From: Paenibacillus oralis
GTDB lineage: Bacteria > Bacillota > Bacilli > Paenibacillales > Paenibacillaceae
Assembly (NCBI RefSeq): GCF_003863965.1
Contig: NZ_RRCN01000001.1
Span: forward strand, 4,732,304-4,796,303
Direction of reading: 5' to 3'
DNA length: 64,000 nt
This document shows, in pieces, positions 49,841 through 59,299 of this stretch; positions within the stretch are counted from its first letter, which is position 1, and every line of letters begins with the position of its first letter. The position numbers and the translations under genes are program-made. The notes under the pieces are model-generated. The model made no database searches. It saw nothing but the letters and a program-made list of their open reading frames with translations, and had not been told where the DNA came from.

Positions 49841-50881
49841 GTGAACGTTTCTATATATGATGTTGCTAAATTAGCCGGAGTGTCCATATCTACCGTATCC
49901 AGGGTAATCAATAAAAGCGGTTATGTCAGCAGTAAAACGGAAGCCAAAGTTAATAAAGCGATGGAAACGCTTCAATTTGTGCCGAGCATCACCGCTCAAA
50001 ATTTGGCCAAACATCAGACCATGCTGATCGGTTTGTATTTCAACCAATTATTAAATTCGTTGAACGGATATATGAGCACTTATGTAACGGAGTTTATTCG
50101 AGGGGTTAACAAAGTGATTATGGAGAAAGGGTACCACTTGCTCCTGATCAATGAGCTCAACGAAGATAAGGCCCTCTTATCCGGCGCTTCTCTGCCGCAA
50201 TACACCACCTTTTTGAAGCAAAAAAGGATAGACGGGTTGTTGTTCGGAAACGCCCCTTTGAAAAATTCGTCGTTTTTCGAACTGGTCAAAAACGAAGCTC
50301 CGATGGTTTATATTGGGGAAAAATTGGTATCTGACCGCGGGTTGAATGTCTACGCACAGTTCAAACGGAACGTTTTGGATTCGCTCGATTATTTATTTGA
50401 ACGAAACCATCGAGATATCGCCATATTAAGCTTGGCTGAGACGGAAGTTTCCTCCATCGTCACGGAGTATAAAGAAATGCGGCGGGACGAACGTTTAAAG
50501 ATAGACATTCGCATAACCGACCGTGACCTGGACCCTTACATGGAGGTACTTTCCGATCTATTTTCTAAGGAGACGAGCCCAACCGCTTTAGTGATTATGG
50601 ATTTCGGCAAAGTGCAGCCCACCATCAATTATTTGAACAACAAAGGTATGCGTGTTCCCGAGGACGTTTCCATCATGACGCAAGAGCATCATTTTGAGGA
50701 CGGGGAGCAGTGTTTTCCGGCGGTGACCAGTGTTTATGTGCCGATTTACCAAATGGCCGTGGAAGCGGCGCAGCTATTGCTGGAATACTTGGAGGGCAAA
50801 GAAGAGTATAATAAGCAAATTTTAGTGTCCCCGCAGCTTATTGAACGCCAGTCGGTTGCGTTTCGAAGCGTTGGGAAGTGA
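49841..50881 (+). CDS. LacI-family regulator
   Basis: The 346-residue protein (GTG 49841) begins MNVSIYDVAKLAGVSISTVS and RVINKSGYVSSKTEAKVNKA, a canonical LacI DNA-binding and hinge segment. Its effector domain includes VTEFIRGVNKVIMEKGYHLL and DVSIMTQEHHFEDGEQCF. It precedes a sensor kinase, response regulator, sugar ABC transporter and GH78-like gene on the same strand. A 59-base gap separates it from the kinase. It may govern this block or the divergent secreted protein. Confidence 0.87.
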   Translation: MNVSIYDVAKLAGVSISTVSRVINKSGYVSSKTEAKVNKAMETLQFVPSITAQNLAKHQTMLIGLYFNQLLNSLNGYMSTYVTEFIRGVNKVIMEKGYHLLLINELNEDKALLSGASLPQYTTFLKQKRIDGLLFGNAPLKNSSFFELVKNEAPMVYIGEKLVSDRGLNVYAQFKRNVLDSLDYLFERNHRDIAILSLAETEVSSIVTEYKEMRRDERLKIDIRITDRDLDPYMEVLSDLFSKETSPTALVIMDFGKVQPTINYLNNKGMRVPEDVSIMTQEHHFEDGEQCFPAVTSVYVPIYQMAVEAAQLLLEYLEGKEEYNKQILVSPQLIERQSVAFRSVGK

Positions 50882-50940
50882 AAAACGAAGGGAATGGTCT
50901 ACAATAAGATAGATTTAGCGGAAGGAAAGGGCCGATTCAG

Positions 50941-52713
50941 ATGAAGGAGAAACTTCAGCATATCTATTCGAAAATCCGGTTTAAAAAGATTCGTAACCGC
51001 TTTCTTGCTGCAATGATCGTATTGTCGATTCCGCCGCTATTTCTGTTAGGCTATCTTTCCTTCAACATTGCGAAGGATACGCTGCTGGAAACGAATAAAA
51101 AAACGGACCAGGTCCATCTCCAGTCATCCAGCGAGGCGGCAGACCTCATCTTCCGCAACATCGTCAATTTGAACCGCTCCGTTATTTTGAACGATGAAGT
51201 CCGCGACCAATTGCGGGCTAGTCAAAATCCCGATGAGGCGAGTGCCGGTGCTAGACATGAGAAGATTTTAAGCCAGCTCCAAAAGATGGTGAACAATCTG
51301 TTTATCAATTCCCGGTACGTCGATTCGATTTGTCTGGTTGATCTGCAATTTAAGGCGCATTGTTTAGGACGTTCCGATAATTTAGGGGTTTATGAGGGAG
51401 AGGGTCAGGAAGAGAAGATCAAGTTGTCGCCATGGTATCGCAAGGCCGTTGAATCCCAAGGTCAAGTCGAGTTTTTTCCCGATAACGTATTGGGGGACAC
51501 GTCTTATACTTTCTCCACGGTCAAACTGTTCCGGGATTCCGAAAATATCAGCGGCGAACCGATCGGCATTCTCATCATCAATATTTCCAAATCGATTTTT
51601 GATTCTATTTTTACGGAGACGGACAAAACGGACGGGGAATACATCGTATTAACTTCAGCCTTAAAAACCATGGAGGTTATTTACCCGCGAAATTCCTACA
51701 TCGAACTAAACGGCCTTGCCGGGGAAAAAAACGAGCTTTATCCGCGGCTTGAAAAACAAGGTTACATGGTCGTGGATTTCAAGAACGAAACGACGGGCTG
51801 GACTTTTGTCCATATCATTAAATTGAGCGAGTTGTTGAAGCAGTCCCGGCAAATCGGAACGGTCACGACGATTATTTCTTCAATGATCGCGCTTGTTGCT
51901 TTGATGCTGTCCTATTTTATCTCCGGCAGCATAACGCGCCCGCTGCTCCAGTTAAAGAAAATGATGTTGGACTGGACCAAAGGGAAACGGGATTTTGGTG
52001 AAACTTTTGAGCATGATGAAATAGGGGCCATAGGGCAAACGTTTAAAAAGATGGCTTCCGAAAATGAAGAGCTTAGCGAACGGCTCGTTCACACCGAGCT
52101 TAAGGAACGGGAAGCCGAATTGCGAGCATTGCAGGCGCAGATTAAGCCGCATTTTTTGTACAATACGCTGGATTCGATATATTGGATGGCCACGATTCAG
52201 AACAATAAAGAAGTCGCCCAGATGGCGTTTTCCTTATCCGAAAGCTTTAAGCTGAGCTTGAATAAAGGCAAAGAAACGATTCCGGTCTATAAAGAACTTC
52301 AGCACATCGATCATTATATGACCATCCAAAATTTAAGATATAATCATCGTTTTAAATACATTGAAAACATTTCCGGTCAGATCAAGAGCATGGAAATTTT
52401 GAAACTGCTGCTGCAACCGTTGGTTGAAAATGCCATTTACCATGGACTGGAACCGAAAGTAGGCGAGGGGACCGTGTCGCTCAAAGGGGCCGTGGAAGGC
52501 GGGTTTCTCATCTTTGTGATCGAAGATGACGGAGTCGGGATCGAGGATATGGAGCAAACGGAACAAGGCTACGGACTGCGCAATGTTAGGGAACGAATGA
52601 AGATGTTCTATGGTGAAGCGAGCGAATTGATCATCGATAGCGAGCCGGGTTTGGGCACGCGGATTGAACTGAGAATTCAACTGGACGGCAATGAGGTGAG
52701 GCTCGATGTATAA
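50941..52713 (+). CDS. YesM-type sensor histidine kinase
   Basis: The 590-residue protein has two membrane helices (about residues 20-42 and 305-325) around an extracytoplasmic sensor of about 260 residues. A HAMP domain (SYFISGSITRPLLQLKKMML) and a His_kinase domain follow, with the phosphorylated histidine in QIKPHFLYNTLDSIYWMATI. The HATPase_c domain carries LLLQPLVENAIYHGLEPKVG (N box) and VIEDDGVGIE (G1). Such kinases of Paenibacillus and Bacillus sense oligosaccharides, often with the cognate ABC binding protein. The response regulator gene overlaps its end by eight bases. Confidence 0.93.
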   Translation: MKEKLQHIYSKIRFKKIRNRFLAAMIVLSIPPLFLLGYLSFNIAKDTLLETNKKTDQVHLQSSSEAADLIFRNIVNLNRSVILNDEVRDQLRASQNPDEASAGARHEKILSQLQKMVNNLFINSRYVDSICLVDLQFKAHCLGRSDNLGVYEGEGQEEKIKLSPWYRKAVESQGQVEFFPDNVLGDTSYTFSTVKLFRDSENISGEPIGILIINISKSIFDSIFTETDKTDGEYIVLTSALKTMEVIYPRNSYIELNGLAGEKNELYPRLEKQGYMVVDFKNETTGWTFVHIIKLSELLKQSRQIGTVTTIISSMIALVALMLSYFISGSITRPLLQLKKMMLDWTKGKRDFGETFEHDEIGAIGQTFKKMASENEELSERLVHTELKEREAELRALQAQIKPHFLYNTLDSIYWMATIQNNKEVAQMAFSLSESFKLSLNKGKETIPVYKELQHIDHYMTIQNLRYNHRFKYIENISGQIKSMEILKLLLQPLVENAIYHGLEPKVGEGTVSLKGAVEGGFLIFVIEDDGVGIEDMEQTEQGYGLRNVRERMKMFYGEASELIIDSEPGLGTRIELRIQLDGNEVRLDV

Positions 52714-53503
52714 GGTTGTGATTTTTGATGACGAATATATTGTGCTTCAGGGGCTGCGGCACCTGATCGATTGGAACGGCTTCGGGCTTGAGTTGGCCGG
52801 AACGGCCTCGGACGGTTTGTCCGCGCTGGAGATGGTGAGGAAACAAACTCCGGACATTGTGTTTACCGATATCCGTATGCCCGGCATGGACGGACTAAAG
52901 CTGATCGAAGAGATTATGGCGAAAGCGCCCGATACTTACTGTATCGTGTTTAGCGGTTTTAATGAATTTGAATATGTAAAGCGGGCGCTCAAGCTTGGGG
53001 TTATCGACTATTTGGAAAAACCGATCACCCTCGAAAGCATCCAGAGTTCCATCCAAAGAGTCTTGTCCCGGATCGAAGCGGATCTGGAAATGGAGATGTT
53101 GAGAAGACAGGTTGAGGAGAGCAAAATTGTCCCTGGAACCGGAGAGGGAGCCGAAACTGGGGACAACGTAAAGCTGGGGGCGATTGAAAGGGCGAGAGTC
53201 TATATAGAACAAAATGTATCCAGAGATCTATCCTTAAACGAAGTGGCGGAATATGTCGGTATGAACGCCGCTTATTTAAGCGCGGTATTTAAGGAAGCGA
53301 TGGGGGAGAGCTATATCAAGTTTCTGACAAGGCTGCGCATGGAGTTGGCTAAAGAACTGCTGCTGAGAGGATATAAAGTTCATGAAGTAAGCGAGCGCGT
53401 CGGTTATCACACGTACCGGCATTTCTCGGAAATTTTCAAGAAGCACACAGGCCTGACTCCCGGTCAATTCAAAGAGGAACAAGAGGCGAGAAGCAATCTT
53501 TAA
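52706..53503 (+). CDS. YesN-type response regulator (REC-AraC)
   Basis: The 265-residue protein has a receiver domain (MYKVVIFDDEYIVLQGLRHL; phospho-acceptor Asp in DIVFTDIRMPGMDG; Lys in YLEKPIT). A C-terminal AraC helix-turn-helix pair follows (LSLNEVAEYVGMNAAYLSAV; VHEVSERVGYHTYRHFSEIF). It is shorter than YesN because the linker is only about 30 residues. Phosphorylated by the overlapping kinase gene's product, it should activate the ABC transporter promoter in the 138-base gap downstream. Confidence 0.93.
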   Translation: MYKVVIFDDEYIVLQGLRHLIDWNGFGLELAGTASDGLSALEMVRKQTPDIVFTDIRMPGMDGLKLIEEIMAKAPDTYCIVFSGFNEFEYVKRALKLGVIDYLEKPITLESIQSSIQRVLSRIEADLEMEMLRRQVEESKIVPGTGEGAETGDNVKLGAIERARVYIEQNVSRDLSLNEVAEYVGMNAAYLSAVFKEAMGESYIKFLTRLRMELAKELLLRGYKVHEVSERVGYHTYRHFSEIFKKHTGLTPGQFKEEQEARSNL

Positions 53504-53641
53504 TAGGCTCCATCCAAAAAAAACGGACAGAAATCTATAAAAAGAAGCAGTACCTGGTGCGATAAGCCGAATTTATAATAAAGCCAACAGAGAACCCGGG
53601 CTCTGTACACAAAACTAAAATGGTTCAGGGGGATAAGCCCA

Positions 53642-54985
53642 ATGGGGAAGTCGAGAAAAATCGTTGCCACAGTGCTCTGTGCCGTAATTATGGCTATATT
53701 GATGGCCGCATGCGGAAATAAACAGAATGAAACAAACCATTCTGCTTCCGGGAATAGCGGTTCCAACGCCTCACAAGAAAATGTAACGATCTCGCTGCTG
53801 ACGGATAATACGCAAGAACAAGTAAGCGCTGCCAAATCGGTGATCGCAGCGTTCCAGGCAAAATATCCTTACATCACGGTCGAACACGAGACACGTCCCG
53901 GCGGTTCCGAAGGCGACAACTTGGTGAAAACGCGCATCGCCACCGGAGACTTAAATGATGTCTTTTTCTACAATTCCGGTTCCTTGCTGCAATCTCTCGC
54001 TCCTGAAAAGAACTTTGTGGATTTGACGAACGAACCTTTCATGGCCAAAGTGATGGAGTCCTACAAGCCAACGGTAACGGTCAATGGAAAGATTTACGGC
54101 GTGCCGGCGGGCTCCACCATGGCGGGCGGTTGGTTCTATAACAAAAAGATATATGCCGATCTCGGTCTGTCCGTTCCGAAAACTTGGTCAGAACTTATGG
54201 CGAACAATGAGAAAATCAAGGAAGCGGGCATTACTCCGGTGATCGGATCGTATAAAGACAGCTGGACGGCCCAACTGATCGTGCTCGCCGATTATTACAA
54301 CGTCCAAAAGCAAGATCCGGCGTTTGCCGAGAATTATACAGCCAATAAGGCTAAATTCGCGGATACTCCCGCCGCTTTGCGAAGCTTTGAGAAATTGTAT
54401 GAAGTGAACGAAAAAGGCTTTATGAACAAAGATTTTCAGGCAACCACTTATGACGCGGGGCTGAAAATGCTGGCCGAAGGAAAAGGAGCGCATTATCCAA
54501 TGCTGTCCTTCGCGGTTCCGGCTTTGGAGCAAAACTTCCCGGACAAAATGGGCGACATCGGATTTTTTGCCCAGCCGGGAGATTCCGCGGATTCGAACGG
54601 TTTGACGATCTGGCTGCCGGCCGGGGCCTATGCCTACAAAAACAGCAAACACGTCAATGAGGCTAAGCTGTTCCTGGAATTCCTTACGACACCGGAAGGG
54701 ATTTCCGCTTGGATGAACGCCTCAAAACCTACCGGTCCATGGCCGGTTAATGGAATTGAAGTACCGGACAATGTTGCGCAAGTCGTCAAGGATATGCTGC
54801 CTTATTTTGAATCAGAGGAAACGACAGCACCCGCGCTGGAATTTGTCAGCCCGCTCAAAGGCCCGAATCTGCCGCAAATTACGGCTGAAGTCGGCTCCGG
54901 CATCACGAGTGCCGCACAGGGCGCGGAAAACTATGACAAGGATGTCAAAAAACAAGCGCAGCAGCTTGGATTAGAAGGCTGGTAA
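53642..54985 (+). CDS. ABC transporter sugar-binding lipoprotein
   Basis: The 447-residue protein has a lipoprotein signal (MGKSRKIVATVLCAVIMAIL then MAACGNK, lipobox cysteine at about residue 24). It is a family 1 extracellular solute-binding protein: VTISLLTDNTQEQVSAAKSV, IATGDLNDVFFYNSGSLLQS, GKIYGVPAGSTMAGGWFYNK and WLPAGAYAYKNSKHVNEAKL. It captures an oligosaccharide outside the cell and delivers it to the two permeases encoded directly downstream. The ATPase is not encoded here; a shared MsmX-type ATPase is usual for such transporters. Confidence 0.92.
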   Translation: MGKSRKIVATVLCAVIMAILMAACGNKQNETNHSASGNSGSNASQENVTISLLTDNTQEQVSAAKSVIAAFQAKYPYITVEHETRPGGSEGDNLVKTRIATGDLNDVFFYNSGSLLQSLAPEKNFVDLTNEPFMAKVMESYKPTVTVNGKIYGVPAGSTMAGGWFYNKKIYADLGLSVPKTWSELMANNEKIKEAGITPVIGSYKDSWTAQLIVLADYYNVQKQDPAFAENYTANKAKFADTPAALRSFEKLYEVNEKGFMNKDFQATTYDAGLKMLAEGKGAHYPMLSFAVPALEQNFPDKMGDIGFFAQPGDSADSNGLTIWLPAGAYAYKNSKHVNEAKLFLEFLTTPEGISAWMNASKPTGPWPVNGIEVPDNVAQVVKDMLPYFESEETTAPALEFVSPLKGPNLPQITAEVGSGITSAAQGAENYDKDVKKQAQQLGLEGW

Positions 54986-54991
54986 AGCAAA

Positions 54992-55855
54992 ATGAAGTTA
55001 TGGAAACGCACCTATTCCTATACCTTTTTGCTGCCTGCGGCCATCGTATACACCATTATTTTTCTTATACCGACCGCGCTTTCGTTTTTCTTTAGTCTGA
55101 CACGCTGGACGTTATCGGATTGGGAGTTTATCGGACTCGAAAATTTCGTTACTTTTTTTCAAGAATCGTCTTTAAGCATCGGCTTCAAAAATACGTTGAT
55201 TTACGCGCTCGTCACTTGTGTTGCCAAAGTGGTTTTGGGCCTGCTTCTTGGAACGTTTCTGACGTCGAAAATAAAGACCAAAAGCTATTTGCAATCTGTG
55301 TTGTTTTTTCCGACACTGGTCAGTACGATTGCTGTCGGCGTGGCTTTCAGCACGATGATGCACCCGACCCAGGGCGTGATTAATCAAGCCTTGCAAGCGA
55401 TCGGCATCACCGGACCGGACTGGCTCGGAAATACGAAGATCGCGCTCTTGTCGGTCGCGTTCGTCGACATTTGGAAAGGAGTAGGTTTTGCCACGGTCAT
55501 TTTTGTCGCCGGCATTTTGTCGATCCCGGAGGAGTATTATGAGGCGCTGCAGATCGATGGCGGTAACGCCTGGAACAAATTCTGGAACATTATTGTTCCG
55601 CTCAGCCGGCCGGCCATGAACTCGGTGATCATTCTTTCGTTCATCGGCGGATTGCGTTCCTTTGATCTCATCTGGGCGATGACCAAGGGTGGGCCCGGTT
55701 TTACGACGGACGTGATCGCCTCCATCATCTACAAACAATATCAGGGTGGATTCTACGGCCTGGCCACCGCAGGAAATGTTATATTGTTCTTGTTCGTGTC
55801 TCTGCTCGCCTTCCCGCTCAGCATGTATCTTAACAAGAAGGAGGTAAACCTTTGA
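54992..55855 (+). CDS. ABC transporter permease, MalF-like
   Basis: The 287-residue membrane protein has six helices and the cytoplasmic EAA loop EYYEALQIDGGNAWNKFWNI then IVPLSRP, which contacts the ATPase. The N-terminus (YSYTFLLPAAIVYTIIFLIP) and the stretch GLRSFDLIWAMTKGGPGFTT are typical of MalF/UgpA-type sugar permeases. It follows the binding-protein gene by six bases and overlaps the next permease start by four. Confidence 0.93.
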   Translation: MKLWKRTYSYTFLLPAAIVYTIIFLIPTALSFFFSLTRWTLSDWEFIGLENFVTFFQESSLSIGFKNTLIYALVTCVAKVVLGLLLGTFLTSKIKTKSYLQSVLFFPTLVSTIAVGVAFSTMMHPTQGVINQALQAIGITGPDWLGNTKIALLSVAFVDIWKGVGFATVIFVAGILSIPEEYYEALQIDGGNAWNKFWNIIVPLSRPAMNSVIILSFIGGLRSFDLIWAMTKGGPGFTTDVIASIIYKQYQGGFYGLATAGNVILFLFVSLLAFPLSMYLNKKEVNL

Positions 55856-56688
55856 GTATGAGACGCAAAGCTGGACAATTCACGCTTGAGCTGCTGGCGG
55901 TTCTGGGCACGATCGTGTTGTTTTGGGTTCCGCTCTATTTTGTCATCGTCAACGCCATGAAGAACTCGCAGGAAGCCTCGCTGCTAAACTTGCAATGGCC
56001 TTCGCGGATTCATTTATGGGAGAACATCAAGGAAGTTGTTCAGGCCAGAGATTACATGCTGCTTCGGGCATTTTACAACAGTACGGTGATGACGGTGCTT
56101 TCCATCGCCATTTTAGTCATAATTTGTGCCATGGTAGGTTTTATTCTGCAGCGCCGTAATGACAAAGCGAGTCCTTACATCAATTTCCTTGTGCTTTCGG
56201 GGCTGATTATTCCTCCGGCAATCGTTCCGACGATTTGGGTATTGGACCTGGTCGGGTTGTTTAAAACGATGGCCGGTATCGTAGCGGTTGAGGTTGCGCT
56301 TGGTTTACCGTTCTGCGTCATCTTGTACAGAGGATTTATCGCCGGCATCCCCCGGGAAATCGACGAGGCGGCCGTCATTGACGGCTGCGGCAAATACCGG
56401 CTATTTTTCCAAATGATCCTGCCGCTGCTCAAACCGGTATCCGCCACGATCATCATTACACAGTCTGTGTTTATTTTTAACGATTTTACAAATCCCTTGT
56501 ACTTCTTTCCCGGATCGGACAACGCTACCGTTCAGTTGACATTGTACAACTTTACGAGCCAGTTTGTGTCCCAATGGAATCTGTTGTTTGCAGACATTTT
56601 AATCATCACGGTTCCGCTGCTGCTGCTGTTCGTTATATTCAACAAACAGATTGTCTCAGGCATGGTCGCTGGTTCAGTGAAAGGCTGA
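55852..56688 (+). CDS. ABC transporter permease, MalG-like
   Basis: The 278-residue permease has six helices and the EAA loop PREIDEAAVIDGCGKYRLFF followed by QMILPLLKP. The TTG at 55852 is used because AAGGAGG lies six bases upstream; the ATG at 55858 is the alternative. It forms the translocation pore with the preceding MalF-like subunit. The GH78-like gene follows 29 bases downstream. Confidence 0.92.
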   Translation: MSMRRKAGQFTLELLAVLGTIVLFWVPLYFVIVNAMKNSQEASLLNLQWPSRIHLWENIKEVVQARDYMLLRAFYNSTVMTVLSIAILVIICAMVGFILQRRNDKASPYINFLVLSGLIIPPAIVPTIWVLDLVGLFKTMAGIVAVEVALGLPFCVILYRGFIAGIPREIDEAAVIDGCGKYRLFFQMILPLLKPVSATIIITQSVFIFNDFTNPLYFFPGSDNATVQLTLYNFTSQFVSQWNLLFADILIITVPLLLLFVIFNKQIVSGMVAGSVKG

Positions 56689-56717
56689 TCTATAAGTTAG
56701 TAAGGAGTTGAAAGAAA

Positions 56718-58262
56718 GTGGCGATACGTCAAGCGTGGGTTGAGAAGGCGCAAACTCTTGTTCCAGGGCTGTTTGAAACAAGAGTTTATCCGCAAGAACT
56801 TATTGAAGTGTACCCGGATGAAGCGGCGTTCCAAGGCTGGGGCAAGAAATCTTTAGATCCATATGAGCGCGTTTTGCATAAACCGTTTGATAGAGGCGAG
56901 AGCTTTATCCTCGATTTCGGAGATCATCAGGTAGGCTATGTGACTTTCAAAATAAAAGCGACAGGCAGCCCGCAAGACGCGCCGCTCCGGCTGAAATTGA
57001 TCTTCGGTGAAATGCCGTGCGAGGTTGCGGAAAACTTCGATGATTACAACGGCTGGATCAGCCGGTCCTGGCTGCAGGACGAGGTGATCAATATTGACGT
57101 GCTGCCTTGTGAACTGAAGCTTCCGAGACGTTATGCGTTCCGGTATTTGAAAGTCATCGTTCAGGAGACTTCGCCAAAGTTTAAGGCCGCGTTTGCGGAG
57201 ATTTATTGTACAAGTGTAAGCTCGGCTGATTCTTCTAAAATTAGCTCCCTGCCTGAGCATTTGCCGGAAGACCTGGTCACCATGGATCGCATCGCTATCA
57301 AAACGCTGCAGGATTGCATGCAGACCGTATTCGAGGACGGCCCGAAGCGGGACCGGCGGCTGTGGATCGGCGATCTGAGGCTGCAGGCGCTGGCCAACTA
57401 TGTTTCTTTCGGCAATTTTGATCTGGTTAAAAGATGCCTGTATCTGTTTGCCGGTATGACGCTGGACAAAGGGGAAGTGGGCGCCTGCCTGTTTGAAAAC
57501 CCGGAGCCGCATGTCGACGATACGTTGTTGTTTGATTATTCGTTGTTTTTTGTCGCAACTCTGCATGACTATTATATGGCATCGGGGGACAAGGAGCTGT
57601 TGCAGGAGCTATGGCCGGTTGCCCGGGAACAGCTTGATCTGGCGTGGCTTAGGGTCGGAGACGATGATCTTGTCACGGATGACCCGTCCTGGTGGTGTTT
57701 TGTGGATTGGCATCCGGAGCTGAACAAACAGGCCTCAGCGCAAGCCATATTTATTTATTGCCTCAAACGGGCGATGGTGCTGGCACGGGAGCTTGGCCGC
57801 AATAACGAATCGGAGCTCATGGAAGCGAGAATTCATTTGCTGAGCAAGGCGGCCATAACGAAATTATACGATCCGGATCAAGGATTCTTCACCAGCGGTG
57901 CGGACCGTCAAATCTCATGGGCCTCGCAAATTTGGATGGTGCTGGCTGAGATCCTGGAGCTAAAAGACAATGAGGCGCTCATAAACCGGCTGTTTGAGCG
58001 ACCGCCGGCGATCGGCCCCAATACGCCTTACATGTACCATCATTTAATTGAAGCATTGCTTATTACAGGAAACAAGGATAAAGCGCTGGAGCAAATGCAG
58101 GCTTATTGGGGTGAAATGGTGAAGGATGGTGCCGATACATTCTGGGAGGTTTACAACCCGCAGGAGAAAAGACTATCCCCATACGGAAGCAATCTCATCA
58201 ACAGTTATTGCCATGCATGGAGCTGTACACCCACTTATTTTATCCGCAAATATTTTGCTTGA
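56718..58262 (+). CDS. GH78-like six-hairpin glycosidase
   Basis: The 514-residue protein (GTG 56718 behind AAGGAG) lacks a signal peptide. After a beta domain (SFILDFGDHQVGYVTFKIKA) comes an alpha/alpha barrel with VFEDGPKRDRRLWIGDLRLQ, close to the GH78 motif CPQRSERVGWLGDA, and later DGADTFWEVYNPQEKR, matching the GATTIWERW region. It is about half as long as the GH78 enzyme at 5255 and has Arg-Arg-Leu instead of Glu-Arg-Val in the first motif. It is probably a rhamnosidase-related enzyme acting on what the ABC transporter brings in. A terminator follows. Confidence 0.8.
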   Translation: MAIRQAWVEKAQTLVPGLFETRVYPQELIEVYPDEAAFQGWGKKSLDPYERVLHKPFDRGESFILDFGDHQVGYVTFKIKATGSPQDAPLRLKLIFGEMPCEVAENFDDYNGWISRSWLQDEVINIDVLPCELKLPRRYAFRYLKVIVQETSPKFKAAFAEIYCTSVSSADSSKISSLPEHLPEDLVTMDRIAIKTLQDCMQTVFEDGPKRDRRLWIGDLRLQALANYVSFGNFDLVKRCLYLFAGMTLDKGEVGACLFENPEPHVDDTLLFDYSLFFVATLHDYYMASGDKELLQELWPVAREQLDLAWLRVGDDDLVTDDPSWWCFVDWHPELNKQASAQAIFIYCLKRAMVLARELGRNNESELMEARIHLLSKAAITKLYDPDQGFFTSGADRQISWASQIWMVLAEILELKDNEALINRLFERPPAIGPNTPYMYHHLIEALLITGNKDKALEQMQAYWGEMVKDGADTFWEVYNPQEKRLSPYGSNLINSYCHAWSCTPTYFIRKYFA

Positions 58263-58290
58263 GTGCATGGAAGAAGCTCAGACAACAAAC

Positions 58291-58331
58291 GCCCCGGCCA
58301 AAGATAGGAGCTATCTAAGGCTGGGGCTTTT
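58291..58331 (+). terminator. Terminator of the ABC-GH78-like operon
   Basis: GCCCCGGCC pairs with GGCTGGGGC (one mismatch) followed by TTTT, 28 bases past the stop. Confidence 0.8.
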
Positions 58332-58501
58332 CGTGATCACCGGAACCGTTTGTATGTTGGAGATCGTCAGGTAAGGATTCGCGAATTTTGTTGAAGTATT
58401 GAGTAGATACATCTAGTCAAGAGAACATAAATTTATTTTTGACAATACAAATAACTTTTAATATGATCAAAGAAAAATTCAACTTGTTGAGGTAGTGGCT
58501 A

Positions 58502-58680
58502 ATGATCAGTTACAAACCATTTCAAAAATTATTAATAGATAGGGATATCAAGAAACAGGAATTACTAAAATTAACAGGAATATCATCAGCAACCATGGCA
58601 AAATTGAAGACAAACGAATATGTTTCGCTAGAAGTAATATATTGATGCACCGGGTGACAACATAAAGGAAAAAAAGGGCG
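58502..58680 (+). pseudogene. Truncated Cro/CI-type regulator
   Basis: From ATG 58502 a 47-residue frame reads MISYKPFQKLLIDRDIKKQE, LLKLTGISSATMAKLKTNEY and VSLEVIY. This is the compact HTH_26-type XRE regulator with its helix-turn-helix LLKLTGISSATMAKL. The usual last third is missing, but a neighbouring frame reads DAPGDNIKEKK just past the stop, like the LDCTPGDI end of intact members. A small deletion with frame loss is the simplest reading. Repeat sequence begins at once. Confidence 0.65.
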
Positions 58681-58857
58681 CTATTTCAGCGATATCCCCC
58701 ATGTTGCATGCAATAGAGGAATTTTATGGCGCTATTTTCACGATTTAGTGGCGAAAGACCGCCTTTCGACGTGTTTATCGACAAATAAGACCCAAAAGTT
58801 CCCCTATGGTGATGAATAAGCTCACATTCGGAAAATAAGACCCTAAAGTTCCTTTAT
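58676..58857. repeat. Paired inverted intergenic repeat, family 3
   Basis: GGCGCTATTT occurs at 58677 and 58728 (51 apart). AAATAAGACCC boxes occur at 58783 and 58833 (50 apart) in the opposite sense, since their reverse complement GGGTCTTATTT resembles the first pair. A related single unit lies at 20991-21052. The gap 58646-58973 holds no gene. Confidence 0.7.
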
Positions 58858-58973
58858 TTTATGGGGACGATACTGAGCACAAGACTAATATAGAATAATG
58901 TGATCCATTCCCCTGTCTGCAGATAAGGCATATTATTTCCGGCAACCAATACGAGACAGGAGGAGGGCAATCG

Positions 58974-59252
58974 TTGAGAAGAATGGCGGCTTTTTTTCTC
59001 TCAGTATTAGTGGTGATTATTGGAATCTTATTTTTGCTGGAGAAAACGAAATACACTTCAATGCAAACGGAAATTTTAGATGAAGTAAGCAAAGATGACA
59101 CAGTGAAAATTTCTATGGAGAGATATTCAGACCATGCAAGAATATCCATTAAAGATAAAGAGGTGGTTGAAAAGATTTTTGCCGATTTATCAAGTATTGA
59201 ATTAAAAAAGGTGAAAGACTCTTCTTCAGTCTTACAACTTCCGGAAAAGTGA
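58974..59252 (+). CDS. Small membrane-anchored protein, probably truncated
   Basis: TTG 58974 follows GGAGGAGGG. The 92-residue product has an N-terminal membrane helix (MRRMAAFFLSVLVVIIGILF) and an extracytoplasmic part (ARISIKDKEVVEKIFADLSS). After SSS the frame ends quickly with VLQLPEK. In the next frame, text like LTTSGKVKMRGRYTYVFSED would continue a beta-rich domain, so the end is probably frameshifted or replaced. The family is unknown; it resembles small hypothetical lipoprotein-like proteins of Bacillota. Confidence 0.55.
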   Translation: MRRMAAFFLSVLVVIIGILFLLEKTKYTSMQTEILDEVSKDDTVKISMERYSDHARISIKDKEVVEKIFADLSSIELKKVKDSSSVLQLPEK

Positions 59253-59299
59253 AAATGCGGGGACGTTATACGTACGTATTTAGTGAGGATGATTATTCG

